Of a stretch of DNA of 64,000 nucleotides, positions 10,890-22,463 are shown piece after piece (positions within the stretch are counted from its first letter, which is position 1; each line of letters opens with the position of its first letter). Under the pieces are notes generated by a model. It was given only the letters and a program-made list of their open reading frames with translations, did no database searches and had not been told where the DNA came from. Position numbers and translations under genes: made by a program. The stretch lies in assembly GCA_025201375.1 (NCBI GenBank), contig JAIWZP010000002.1, forward strand, positions 248,001 through 312,000. The letters are read 5' to 3'. The stretch comes from Gongronella butleri (lineage: Eukaryota; Mucoromycota; Mucoromycetes; Mucorales; Cunninghamellaceae).

Positions 10890-12260
10890 GATTTTGGTTT
10901 GTCACATTGTCAGAAATGGTGCTGGCTTGGCTTTACCTAAACCTGTTCATAATATTCACTACAGTAATTTGATATTTGAGCTTCTACAAGCGTGAAAAAA
11001 ATTAACCATGATCATCTCAGCATGTGCCCGAGAAAAATGCACAAAAGCAAGGTTTTTAACTTTTCATCCGTTTTGGATTTTTGCACACAAATAAAGCGTT
11101 TGGTCTGTGCACGTTTCGATTTCAGTGGACAGAAACTGACGCGTGGTGCTATCATCGTTTCAATGCCTGAAGCATCGCGCTGCTACAGTACACGGCACAA
11201 ACACGTACACATTATTTACCTTTTAGCACCAAAGAAGAGCGTCTTTTTCAAACTTTGAGGGCCTGCTGTGCCTCCAGAATTTTTTTTACAGCCTGCTCCC
11301 CGCCAATGAAATCTGCGTCATGGCGTAAACTACAGTATAGCCCAGTGGTCAAAATGAATCAGCCCGATTTTTTTTGGACTCGAAAATGCCAAAACATTCC
11401 TATTTTCACTATTTTGCGTTCATCTGGCCATCTGCTTGGTAGACCCTGCTCAAAAACAGCTGCATCGAGTTCAACGCAAAATTTGCAACAAAAAAGAAGC
11501 TTACAGTAAAACCTCAAAGCGCCACGACCACTTTTGAAAAATTCAGGGGTCACTCAGGGGTCACACATTTCAATCTCAGAAAATGCCAAATTTGGGAAAT
11601 TTCGAACTCCGAGTGATCAATGCATCCCAAACAGGTAACTCCGATAATTTGTTATTGGCTGACAAAATTGCAGGTCGCCCCAACGTAAGAAAAAAGCCCA
11701 AAGAGTGACGCATGAACGGCGACCGACCGAGAAAATTACCTACTTTGAGCAAGATTTATTGCAAAAATTTAAGGTTTGACACTTCCAAATTAAGGTGCGT
11801 AAATTGCATGGATTTTTTTTTGTACTGTATTTTTTTGCTTTTTTATTTTGCACATTTTTGTGTGCTGAGTGGGCTGCAGGCTGGTGAAATGACCGATGCA
11901 AAAAGTTAAAACCCAAGATAGCGCCCTGAAAGTCATCCCATTAGATGCTTTGTGCCCCTTGTATTTGTTAGTAAAACTGGAATAAAAATCACAGGCTTAT
12001 TAGACCGTCGTCGAGCAAATTGCGATCAAAGATATTGATGAAAAAGTGGATTTTCTCTGCGAGTTTTAGCCATCCATTACTGAAACTGGTCCTATTCAAT
12101 AGAGATGCAAGAGGTGACTTCGACACGTTAAAAGCATCGAGTGTTGTCTAATAATCCGAAATCCGTTGCCGAGAACATCGAGGTCGAAAATTTTTGTATT
12201 GTTTGAGCGGCTTTCACAAGCGTGCAAAGGTCACGCATCGTCGGCCGAACCAGCCAACAG
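10890..12260 (+). repeat. R2 dispersed repeat, longest copy
   Basis: The most complete R2 copy in the window. Its left part matches 1765-2290, its centre matches 1-560, and its right part (from about 11930) matches 2300-2590. It carries no intact ORF shared with the other copies and no recognisable transposase or reverse transcriptase, so it is either non-autonomous or the decayed remains of something larger. Confidence 0.8.
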
Positions 12261-14525
12261 TCCAGAAATGACGTCCAAGCGTATCTCTTTCGAATGGTGC
12301 TGCTAGTTTCATCTCGATACACAAAATACTTCGAGAGCCACTGCTGAATTTGTGAAAATATCGATATTTTGGATTCATCTGCACAACAAGTCAATCACTC
12401 TCGGCTTTGCAGCGTCTTCTTAAAAAAGGCGCGCGGAAATGTCCTATGTACCGCAAAAGTTTGGCAAGACGATCGAACCATGGTTTGTGGTTTTCAATAT
12501 TGGATTTGTGAAAACCTTTGAAAAAATGCCAAACTTTCAAAACTCGGCCAAGTTCACCTCTGATTTTTAATGATTTTTGAAAATAAACGCGCGGAAATCA
12601 TCAAATGGCACTGCTTTCGCAATGATCCGACCCTTGCTTTTTGGCGTTCAAATTGAATTTGCAATTTTTCGTGCAATTGGCAGTTGCCTCGGCAACAGTC
12701 TAATCGACCCCAGGTTACAAATTTTTTCTGAAAAAAAGAAGCGCAAATCGTCCACGTGGTAAAATTTGGCGGTGATTGAAGCACGATTTCACCGCGAAAT
12801 GATTTAAAAAAAAAACGCGCTATGATACAGCCAAATTTTCAGCAATGTCAATTTTGTCGCCGAGCCAGCCGATTGACATCGAAGTTTTAATTTTTTTCTG
12901 AAAAGAGAGGAGCCAAATCCTGCAGGTGGGAAAGTTTCGTGGCGCTGCAATGAATTCTTGGTGTGAATTTTTTTTTCGACTTTTGGAAAAAAAAGTTGGT
13001 CAGGTCAAAATGCATCTGTAGGGTCTCCCTATTTGATTGGCTGTGGCCACGCGAAAATCCAAATCCGTTTGGCAACCTACACGCCAGCGACTTGAGAGTT
13101 ATGTCATTAGTTACGTTGACCCCCTCTTTCTAAGCAAATGTGCAATAAAATCGGGGGTCGACGTGACGGATCGCGAGAAAAAGGCGATCAAAGTCAAAAC
13201 TTAGAAACTTGAATTTCTCAACCAGTTTTGGGTGCACGCCAGTGAGACTGGTCTCACATGACAGAGAATCAAATTCTGCATCTTTTGTCACTGCAAGGTA
13301 GCTGTGGGTTACATTGTTCGTTGCCGAGAAAATTGGGATTGAAATATTGAATCTGGCGTCGCAAGTGTACACAGGTTGCGCATCGGCTTTACCCGGCTAA
13401 AGTAAAATGACCTCCGCACGCGTCTCTTTCCACATGTAAGATTTTAGCACTTTCGAATAATAATTTAGCGCGCCAGGGCCGAAACTGTGAATTTCTAAAG
13501 ACATATCGATTTTCTCGTCAACGGCCCGATTAACACCCGGTTTTTACGTTGTTTTCGAAAAGCAAGTAGCCAAAATGCACAAATGACATTAAGATTCATA
13601 AAGCGACGGGCAATTGATAGCGAGCAGTATCATATTGATTTTCTAACGATTTTGCAAGGGGGCCAGCAGTCGGCATTTCAGACAAATAGAATTAAGTACT
13701 TGGATCGCCACACCTCTCACACCCTGGGTAAACATGCCTCGTTTATTTACAAAAGTACTATCATAAAGCAAAGCTTGAAGTAATCCATCAATGATTCTGT
13801 GGTGTTTGCTGCATTGGAGCAAACCTCGAACTTTGAGCGAATCAGCGAAATTATGATGGTGTGTCCCAAGTGCATGAAGTTCATGTCATATATTGTGTAC
13901 TAGTCGATACAGCAATGATGCCTCGCAAAAACTCGCCGGTTTGAAAAAAAGAGATCAATGGCGTGCATTTGGCTGCGGCCACGAAATTCATGAACGAACA
14001 ATCCAAAAAACGATAAAATACCGGTAGCGTCATTCGCGACGATCCCATCAAAGGGCTGCGCTGCATGCGACTCACAGAAGCTCGTAACAACACCTGACAT
14101 TACTGTGAATTGATCCATTTCGCTTTTTTTTTTTTTGTGTAAAATATTCTTGACAACGCATCAGTCAATGTACCAAACGCACTAATTCGCTATTGACGGC
14201 GTTCCAGTCATCCAATTTCTGTCAAATCTGAACCAGTTATTCTTCTTGGGACATGAAAAGCTTTTCTAAAAGCTTAAAATATCTCAAAGTGCGCTCTTGG
14301 AAATGAAAGAGTTAAAAAAGCGTCCCCAAGGCTTTTTGCGACGCACTTGACATTGTGTTGACATCACGGTAAAACGGCTTGTGCAACGTGGACCCTTTGT
14401 GCATAAACGGCACATTTGCGGGTTCTGATCGGAGTGGGAATTGGGGACAGCCTCCTTTTTTTTTTTTTTTTCCTCTGGAATCTCATGTAGAACTGTTTGA
14501 GTGAGGCTATTTTTAATAATTGAAT
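12261..14525. other. Gene-poor stretch with a possible R2-related segment
   Basis: No supported gene. At 13150-13440 the order of landmarks (GAGACTGGTCTCA, then a GTTGCCGAGAA block and a GTTGCGCATCGG-like block) resembles the right part of R2 weakly. A 72-codon minus-strand ORF at 13900-14118 has no recognisable domain and no homologous copy nearby. The 3' flank of the next gene begins around 14450 with a T run. Confidence 0.5.
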
Positions 14526-15611
14526 CTATTTCTGCAAGTAGGTGTCAATGAGGTCTTTTAGGGTGAGAAAAAGCCTTGGGTAGGGGTTGAGGCAGCGATA
14601 AAGGTTTGTTTCCCATGCATCATTGTCCACGTCGTCTGGCGGGGCGAACAGGGTCCTGCACAGCATGGCAAAGTCGGACAATTGCATGTCGCGCTCGCAC
14701 TGCGCGAGCCAAGCCTGTGGGTAGACCTCCCAATGGCGTGCGGACCGCACGGTCGGATCAAAAAAGTAAGCATCTTGTTCTTTGCCAAGATCCTTGGGCG
14801 CTGGAACAAGCTTTGCGGTTTCAGGCGCCGCGGCTGCCGCAGCAAAGACAGCGGCGACGCTTGGGTGAGCGTTTTCGTCGGGTGTTTCATCAATGGGCGC
14901 GAGGTCACCCATTGGAAACGGACTGCTGGACGCAAATGACGACGAGCGACTGGCCTGGTACGACGATGGCGCGGTGCTGCTTGCGCTGCGGCTCGTCGTC
15001 GAGGAGAAATAGTCGATAAAAAAGGCATTGGGTGGGTGATGATGCAAAGATTGATTGGATTGGTACAACGCGACGTCATGGTGTTCTGGCTGAAAGCTGT
15101 GCTGTGTTGCCGGGCTTTCGTTTGGCAAGTGGCCAATGAGGGCCTGGAAATGCTGGAACTGGGCCAAGGACGACGATGCTGGCAGGTTGGTCTGGAGGAG
15201 GTGTTCGATGGCACCGAGCCATTGATCGTCGTGCAGATCGTGGCGGGTCGTGAATAGGAGCCTGTCCCATTGCTTGCCGGCGGCCGTTGGCGCCAATTGG
15301 TGGGCAATGGCATCAAAAAATTCACGATTGTGCTGCACAATGGCCTCCATTTCTACGTCCCTGTGGACCATGGGGATCATAAAAGTCGATGGAATCCCGT
15401 AGCCCGTGATGTGGATGGCTGCCGACGACGACGACAATGCTGATGACGGTCGCATGAGCATCGAGTGGGGTGATGGTGGCGCGTCGTTGTCCACGGACTT
15501 GGCAGCCGCGGTCGGAAGCACCGCCGTGGTTTTGCCAAGCACCATGATCTGACTATTGTCGAGCCTCGGCGGGGCGGTGACGCCATGCGAGAGCAAAAAA
15601 GGAGGTGTCAT
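14526..15611 (-). CDS. Hypothetical protein, low-complexity middle, possibly conserved C-terminus
   Basis: An uninterrupted 361-codon frame with genic base composition. I chose the ATG at 15611 (MTPPFLLSHGV). The frame stays open upstream to 15749, but those 46 codons are hydrophobic and overlap a region that looks like leader. Residues about 35-75 and 225-290 are rich in Ser, Ala and His. The folded-looking parts are about 80-165 (acidic and hydrophobic mix) and the last 80 residues, with a run ending in LTLKDLIDTYLQK. No signal peptide, membrane segment or catalytic motif is visible, and I do not recognise the family. It is divergent from the gene at 16139 and shares with it a 527-bp region that holds CCAAT-like sequences. 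Confidence 0.65.
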   Translation of the reverse strand: MTPPFLLSHGVTAPPRLDNSQIMVLGKTTAVLPTAAAKSVDNDAPPSPHSMLMRPSSALSSSSAAIHITGYGIPSTFMIPMVHRDVEMEAIVQHNREFFDAIAHQLAPTAAGKQWDRLLFTTRHDLHDDQWLGAIEHLLQTNLPASSSLAQFQHFQALIGHLPNESPATQHSFQPEHHDVALYQSNQSLHHHPPNAFFIDYFSSTTSRSASSTAPSSYQASRSSSFASSSPFPMGDLAPIDETPDENAHPSVAAVFAAAAAAPETAKLVPAPKDLGKEQDAYFFDPTVRSARHWEVYPQAWLAQCERDMQLSDFAMLCRTLFAPPDDVDNDAWETNLYRCLNPYPRLFLTLKDLIDTYLQK

Positions 15612-16138
15612 CCAAAGGTTTTGGGTTGTTTGTGCCACTGAGTCTTTTTTGTGAATGGGCCAACCACAAGGCAACACCCGTCCAAGCGTCAAAAAAATTA
15701 AAATTTTCAAAAACGTACGAAAAAAGAGAGGGGAAATAGCGAGAAACAATGCGTCTTTTTTTTTTTTTTTTTCCCTTAGTGCTGTTGCTCGTCGTCCTCA
15801 GAGACTAGAAGGGGGTGTGCTGATTGATCATGCCGCATGTCTTCTGCCTGTGTCCATTCAATCTTTTTTTTTTTTTTTTTTTTTTTTTACTCTCATTGAA
15901 GTAAAAACGAAATGTCTCGTGACAGACCAATTGGCGGACTATCCAAAAGAAAAAAAAAGCGCTCAATTTTTGTCAACAGGGCCCCGCTGAAAAAGTGATC
16001 GGGCCAATGTCATTGGTTTTGTTTCCTCGGAAATGCGGCGCGCCTATGGCGTGAAAACGCCAAGCAGGTGAGAAAAAATTTAAAGATGCCTATAAAAGGG
16101 GTTGCTGTGTGCCCACCCCTCATTTTTTATAATTGACA
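15612..16138. promoter_or_regulatory. Divergent promoter region with CCAAT and TATA elements
   Basis: Lies between two divergent genes. It holds CCAAT and, 8 bp further on, ATTGG, in GGCCAATGTCATTGG near 16002-16016. TATAAAA at 16091-16097 lies 42 bp upstream of the plus-strand ATG. T runs of 18-24 occur at about 15757-15772 and 15863-15888. Confidence 0.6.
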
Positions 16139-16627
16139 ATGCTCAGTCTTTCCCATTACTCTTCCTTTTCATCGCCTTCTTCTTTGCAAACATCGTCCTC
16201 TTCCTCTCACTCTTGCCATTCCACCCCTTTTTCAATGCATCTCCCGCTCTCCTCCAAGGCGCCCTTTTGGAAAAAGATTGTGCCCAAGCGACATGATACA
16301 TCGCGTCGCCGCTCGAGCAGTGGCAAGTCGGTGCGCTTCTCCGACTCATGCACCTCTGTCTATTACACCTATGGTGCCGGCGATTACGACCGCAGCGGCA
16401 GCATGGACTTGGATGCACACAACAACAATGTGTGCCATGACAATCTTGGCATGGCCGAGCAGTTGCACGGTGTCGAAGATGACGAAATCTACGTCTTGAC
16501 AGACATGAACGATCTCACCGACGAGGACAGGGCATTGGACGAGCAAGTCCGCAGGAACACAAAGATCAACATGAAGCGACAGCCCCATAGCGTCGCTGCA
16601 TTGATCCAATATCGCGCCAACTTTTGA
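16139..16627 (+). CDS. Small Ser-rich protein with a PP1-docking-like RVxF motif
   Basis: A single-exon frame of 162 residues starting at the first ATG after the TATA box. Residues 1-45 are Ser/His/Pro-rich. A basic stretch (PKRHDTSRRRSSSGK) precedes KSVRFSD, which fits the short RVxF consensus for docking to type 1 protein phosphatase. The motif is followed by SVYYTYGAGDYDRSG, which looks like a conserved block. The C-terminal part is acidic (LTDMNDLTDEDRALDE) and ends in a basic tail. The phosphatase link is inference from a short motif only. An AATAAA lies at 16835-16840. The gene could be a regulatory subunit or an unrelated small protein. Confidence 0.7.
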   Translation: MLSLSHYSSFSSPSSLQTSSSSSHSCHSTPFSMHLPLSSKAPFWKKIVPKRHDTSRRRSSSGKSVRFSDSCTSVYYTYGAGDYDRSGSMDLDAHNNNVCHDNLGMAEQLHGVEDDEIYVLTDMNDLTDEDRALDEQVRRNTKINMKRQPHSVAALIQYRANF

Positions 16628-17868
16628 AAACACCCCCCCCCTTTTTTTTTTTTTTTTTTGCCATCCCACTATACCCTCCGTTTTTCCCGTTTAGCCTCAT
16701 CCTTTGAATTGCGCTGTTGTCCGTCCTCTTTGCCTCTCCGCCGCATATGTATATATAATTTTGTCTCAGTCTCTCACTCACTTCACTTGTACATAAATCG
16801 TCGTCCATTATAGAAAAAAAAAGAGGCACCATGAAATAAAAAGTGCCCTATTTTATGTAAAAACTCAGCATTGGCATGCATGCAACGGGCCAGCAAGCGA
16901 TTGGGTGCGGGAATCGAAGCTTTGATTTCTGAGGCATTGGGGATTTCTGCGCCAGCTTGCCATGCTGGGCAAACCAAAGCTCCCTTTTTTTTTTTTTTTT
17001 TTTTTTTTCCAGCTAAGCACCCAATTTTTTTTCTCATTGGACGATCGAGGATTACCTTTTCAGTGGGCATGTCCCTGGCTGATGGAAAAAAAAGTGGAGC
17101 ATGAATGCGCCATATGGTTCTGCATGTGGTCGACCTTGCACACATCTCCTAAAAAGGCATTGTACAACGAGCTTTGTTTGCTTTTCACGCCAACAAGGCA
17201 GTGTGCGCAAGCGCGCGCCCAGACAGAGTTCTTTCCACGCCTTCCCTTCGTCCCCGTGACTAAAAAGCGGGCTTGGCCAACTCCCCCATTGCGAATCCTG
17301 GAACATGGAAGCAGAGAACAACTCTGCCCTTTGCACAATTCTTACCAAAAATAGCCGTGAGCCATCAACAAGGAAGAATGGTGAGAAACGATTTTTGATC
17401 GGTGGATGTCGTGAAAATGGGCATTCAAGGCCGCGTATCGCGTTACACGTTCTTTTTTAAAACACACAAGCACGGGTGCGAGCGAGAAATGGGGGAGTGG
17501 CTATGTCGCCAGCCAACAAGAAGCTGGCATTTAATGGATAGCGCAATACACAAGCGTGGCCGTGCAACTTTACCGTCAGCGTGAAGAGGACGAGACTTTT
17601 TTTTTTTTATCTTTGTGCAACCATCGCTTAGACCGGTATATACCCATTTGTTCATTCATGTCAGTCAAAATAAATAAAAAGTGTGTGTCAACGGGGGGTG
17701 CAACATGCTTTGCTTTTTTTTTTTTCTCTTTCTCTCACTCCCTCACTCTCGGCGGATGCCACATTTTTCTTCTTTTCTTCCTTGATTTTCCTCATTTTTC
17801 TTTTTTCGACCCTTTTTTTTCGCATTGAAACCGCTCGCTTTGCCTCATCCGACACGACAATACTCAAA
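16628..17868. other. Intergenic stretch
   Basis: It contains AATAAA at 16835-16840, probably the polyadenylation signal of the upstream gene. T runs occur at about 16643-16659 and 16984-17008. A TATA-like GGTATATACC lies at 17636-17645 ahead of the RhoGEF start. Short ORFs at 16871-17354 overlap the T runs and have no recognisable content. Confidence 0.55.
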
Positions 17869-20800
17869 ATGAGCTCCAAATTTCTTAAAGTAAGGGTCCT
17901 CTTTAATTTCTTACCCCTGAGGTTCCCTGGCATATTTTTTTTTTGTGCATGAATTTGACGAATGCGCACTTTTTTTTTGTTAAAATAAAAAGGACATGAA
18001 AACGCGGCTCGATGATTATGGATATACCCACCACTGGAAGCTCAACAAAGAAAAGACATTGACCGACGATGCGCCCGAATACGATGCGACCAGCGATTTA
18101 AACGAGATCTTGCTTGCCAATTCAAAAATGCCACAAGTGCGACCTTGATTTTGACGAGTCCGACGCCTGTAATTCATTCGCCTTTTTTTTTTTAGTGTCA
18201 AAATGCAGACATCATTATTCCCGACAAGAAGCGCACAGCTGGTAAACCTTGTTCTTGCGCCAAATGGCTGGCCATTGACATTGTTTTTTGTTATCTTTTT
18301 TAGACCGTGTTTATCAATTGCGACAATTCATGGCCATCCTTGGCACGCCCATCAAGCCCGCACCGACCATTGATGGCTCATCTTCGCAAGCGCCTCTGGA
18401 AAAGCCCGCCCACGCGTCCTCTGTAAGCTCATTGGCTGCCACGCTCCACGCGATTCATGCTCACACGGCTCTTTTTTTGTAAATTTTAGGTGACGCACGA
18501 CGAGGATTTGCGCCAATTCCGCATCCAAGAATTCATTGACACAGAGCGGTCATACCTCGAGTCGCTGCAGGCCGCACTTCAGTGTGTCGTCCAGCCATTG
18601 TCCAACGATCCCAATTACAAACACATCCTCAACACATACAAATGCACAAAGATCTTTCTCAACCTGCCGCGGCTACACGAGGTCACCGAGCTCTTTTTGC
18701 GCGATCTCGAGAGCCGGCCGGGCCAATTTGGCCAAGTGTGCTATGATCATGTAAGGCACTTTTTTTTTTTTTTTTTTCATCAAAAATCAACGAACTGGAT
18801 TTTTCTGACACGTTCCCCCCCTTTTTTTTTTGTTGCGCCAGATGTCCGAATTCAAGTGCTATCGAAAATACCTGATGGAGCAGCACGACGCGCAGCAATT
18901 GCACGCCAAGGAGCTGCGTGCCAATTCCTTGTATAAGCGTTTTATTGACGATGCCAGGCAGCATCCGCTCTTTAAAATGCGCAAATTCAAAGATGTGCTC
19001 ATGGAGCCCGTGCAGCGAGTGGGCCGCTACGCCATGATGCTCAAAGGTGAGTCTCCCTCAAAAAAAATACAAAATGGCTCATTCCATTCATTTTTTTAAA
19101 ACAAAAAAGATATCCTTCAGTTGACGCCGAGCGGCCATCCAGACTATGCGGGTTTGACGGCCGCGTGCCAATTGATCCGCGACATTGCGACCATGGCCGA
19201 CGACGCGCCGACAAAAGCGGCCACCATGTTTATGAATATTTACAATGCCGTCAAGGAATGCCCTGTAAAGCAATTTTTTTTTTGGCGCCAATTGGGTGCG
19301 CATCGAGCTCATCTTTTTTTTTTTTTCCCCCAGTGCTCGCTCGTGAATCCAAACCGGTCGCTTGTGGCGTTTTTGGACGCGTACGAGATCCAGCGTGACA
19401 CCAACACGCCTGCACGGTCGGTGACGCTGTTTTTGTTTACGGATAAGATCATGGTCGCTGCGCGACCGTCGCACCAGCGCACCGAGGAGGCGTTGCAAGC
19501 GTGGCAGGATCTGATGCCCTCGGGGGTCACGTCCAATGGCACGGGCACGCCGACGGGCGGGTCCAAACGTGAACCTACCATGAAGTTCAAGGGCTGGATT
19601 GGCATTGATGCCATTGAGCTCTTTGGCGGCAACACGCAAGATACCACGGCTGATACCTTTTTGCTGCACGCAGCACCACCCTTGTCGTCGTCGCTCACGG
19701 AGCGCCGCGCGTCCATCACCACCGCATCCTACGAAAAGTACTTTCGCAAGGGCCCAAGGCTGTTTTCTGTCGCGCCAGGTAGCTCAAAGTCCACGTCCGT
19801 CACTCAATTCCGCGTCGCCGTCGAAAAAGTCAAGGCACTTTCGCGCAAGTATAGTAAGTTTTACTTTTTTAAATTGAATCATCGAGACTCAATTTATTTT
19901 TTATTTCGCAGGTGACAAAGACATGGCATACGAGCGAAAGTGGCACAGCATGAATGTATACTCGAATGTGTACACGGTGGACGACTATCTTGCGGCCGAA
20001 ACACGCGTAAGTTGCTTTTTTCTCGTCAGTGGCTCTGGCTGATCCTATTTTGTTTTTGTTTTTGTTGACATTCTATCTCGGCCTTTCTCCTGCCCCCCCC
20101 ATTTCTTTTCTTCTCTGTAGAACAATATTGCGATTCTATACATGGAAAGCACAAGTGACATTGATTTGGAGCGCCTTTTTCCGACGAGCGGCAATGCGCC
20201 GTGGATCGTTGCGCTGATTCAGGCGGACCTGCGGGGCTTCCGGTTCCATGTGTGTAGCCGGATCCCGCTGGCGGCTGCTGAGCCTGCGGCGCCTGCGCCA
20301 GCTACATCTCTTTCGTCATCGACACATGAATCGACAACCATTGATTTCGAGCGCGTCTTTTGGAACAATGTGCTCCTCTGCGAACGCAAGTTGCGCCACG
20401 CGCCCATGTTCTCCAACCAGCACGACAAGGTCCTACGCAGCGAGGTCCAGAAAAAATCGCGCTCGCGCTCGGTCCCACGACCCTCCAGCCTGACCTCCAT
20501 TAGCAAAATATTCAATCACGGCATCAATTTGCCGCTTTCCCCTGTGTCGCCAAAGTAAGAAGAAGAAGAAGAAAAAAAAGTGGCCTTCTTGATGCGCGAA
20601 TTGGGTTGCAAATTGGCACGACATTGGGGAGGGGAGCAATTTAATGATTATTTTTTGTCATTTGACGCGATTTGCATTGTGATTGACACGCTCTTTTTTT
20701 TTTTTTTTATTAGATCGACCAGCATGTTCCAGGGGATCCCCGTGTCGTCAAAATCGACGCCGATGCAGCGCGCCAAGCCCGAGTCGCTATCGTTTAGTGA

Positions 20801-22012
20801 AAGTGGTCTTTCTCTGCACGCGTCGTCGTCCATTGCGAGCGGGTCGCGGATATCGACGTCATCGAGCACCAGCACGACGTCCAGTAGCAGCAGCAAGCAC
20901 CACCATCACAATATCTTGCGTCGCTTTGCGAGCAAATCGTCCAACGCGCTCTCATCCGCGCATAAATTGCACGACGCTGCTGCCAGTCTGCGGTCCAATC
21001 TTCATCCTTCGCCACCCATGCACCCCTGGCACTCGGCCATGGATGTGTCCACGCCGTGCTCGTTTAGCCAATCGCCATCCGCGTGCACAACGGCCACAAC
21101 AGCCACAACAGCTACGGGAACTACCTCTTTCTCGTCAAAGAGCAAACGCGATACGCGCTACCGGTCGTCGTCCTTCACCACGGCAACAACCACCTTTTAC
21201 GACTTTTTGGACCACCCGGTCCCACCACGACCAAACACCTGTAGCGCATTGGACGTGAAAAATAAGGTTTGTCCTCCCCATCGTGTCACCTGGACCAATC
21301 TCTTTTGCATGATCACTGATCTCAATTCCTCGTTTTTTTTTTTTTCACTAGCCGTCGGTCGAATCCGTGCGTGACCTCTCCGTAGGCGAGCGTCGCAAGT
21401 CGCAAAGCAGCCATCGCGGCTCAGACACGATTTCATCCATCAACAGCACACGCAGCTCGAGCCTGACGAGTCTCACTAGCGTCGAGGACCGGTTTGAGGA
21501 TGCACAGGTAAGAAAAAAAGAAAACAATGCCAAAAAAAAAACAAATCAATCAAAAAAGGCAGCCTAGTGCCCACATTTGACGCGATTCCCCCGCGTAACA
21601 CCAGCTGACCCGGCTCGTTTTCTTCTAAAAAGTATTATGCAAGCCAAGAACGTGTCATGGAGACGGCCGCGATGATGGTCCAGCAAATTGGCGGCAAGGC
21701 GCATGAGCGATGGCGTGCACTATCACAACGACAAGCAACACGCGAGCCCCGATCAGAGGTAAAAAGAAAAAAAAATCCTTTTTTTTTTGATCCTGATCCT
21801 GATCCCTATCTTTTTTTTTAGGAGGCATGGCAGGCACTCTATGCAGGCATGATGAGTGATACCATGACAATGCTCACTGTAAGCGATTTTGTCCCTTTTT
21901 GTCCCTGTTTTCTTTGTCTCCCTGAAGCTAAAACCCCTTTTTTTCATCATAGGAATTGACCAACGATATGGACCAGGTGGCGTCCATGCTGCAACATGGC
22001 AAAAAGTTTTGA
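17869..22012 (+). CDS. Rho guanine nucleotide exchange factor (DH-PH), 983 aa
   Basis: Fifteen exons keep one frame: 17869-17889, 17993-18136, 18196-18241, 18304-18422, 18490-18750, 18842-19046, 19110-19264, 19334-19853, 19912-20006, 20121-20554, 20714-21266, 21352-21507, 21633-21758, 21822-21878, 21953-22012. The DH domain is at about residues 112-318. It opens with RIQEFIDTERSYLESL, typical of conserved region 1, and includes FKDVLMEPVQRVGRYAMMLK, the most conserved Dbl helix. A PH-like region follows at about 325-650 (VTLFLFTDKIMVAARPS), with a long insert and a Ser-rich segment. The tail beyond about 665 is Ser/Thr/His-rich and ends in a short helical segment. Such proteins load GTP onto Rho/Cdc42 GTPases at the membrane and drive polarity and wall synthesis. 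The exact yeast counterpart is not clear. The intron after exon 10 overlaps an apparent TAA; splicing at GTAAGA avoids it. Confidence 0.92.
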
Positions 22013-22463
22013 GGGGTCAAAAAAAAAAAGAAAAATCGCAAAAAGATGAACAATGGCGAATTCCGCACACCGACCAAGCGGCGACACAGGCGGATCTCGG
22101 ACCTAGGCATTGAATTTGGATGTTTTTTCTTTCCATCTTTGCGCGTTTAGCGAATAAAAAAAGTCAAGAGTGGTCAAGCTCCATGAGACGGAGGATCGCA
22201 CACGAGGGCGATGCTTGCTTTGTTTGGCGGCGGTCGATGCATGATGGTCACACAAAGGTTCACCTTGGTTGCCTTTTCAGGAAATAGCGCCAACTCACTC
22301 CGCCATGTCATGCTGCTGAAAAATGTTTTTTTTTTTTACTTGCGATCAGAAACAAAGGAAAATGAAAAATCAAGGGTGATTCCCCTTTTCTCTTTTTTTC
22401 TTGCTTTTCTTTTTCGCTTTTTTTTTTCCCCCCACTTTTTTTTTTTTTTTTTTCCAATCCTAC
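22013..22463. other. Intergenic region upstream of the CSC1-like gene
   Basis: 451 bp between two plus-strand genes. It consists mainly of T runs, including runs broken by single C bases at about 22395-22453. AATAAA occurs at about 22153 and may serve the RhoGEF transcript. No small gene is supported. Confidence 0.5.

Noticed and set aside
13900..14118. 72-codon minus-strand ORF that at first looked like a folded domain fragment
   Set aside because: No diagnostic motif and no supporting exons; at best a relic.
16861..16985. tRNA-like signal on the minus strand (A-box-like TGGCAAGCTGG and B-box-like GCTTCGATTCC)
   Set aside because: The T-stem does not pair and no proper acceptor stem can be drawn, so it is chance or a very old relic.
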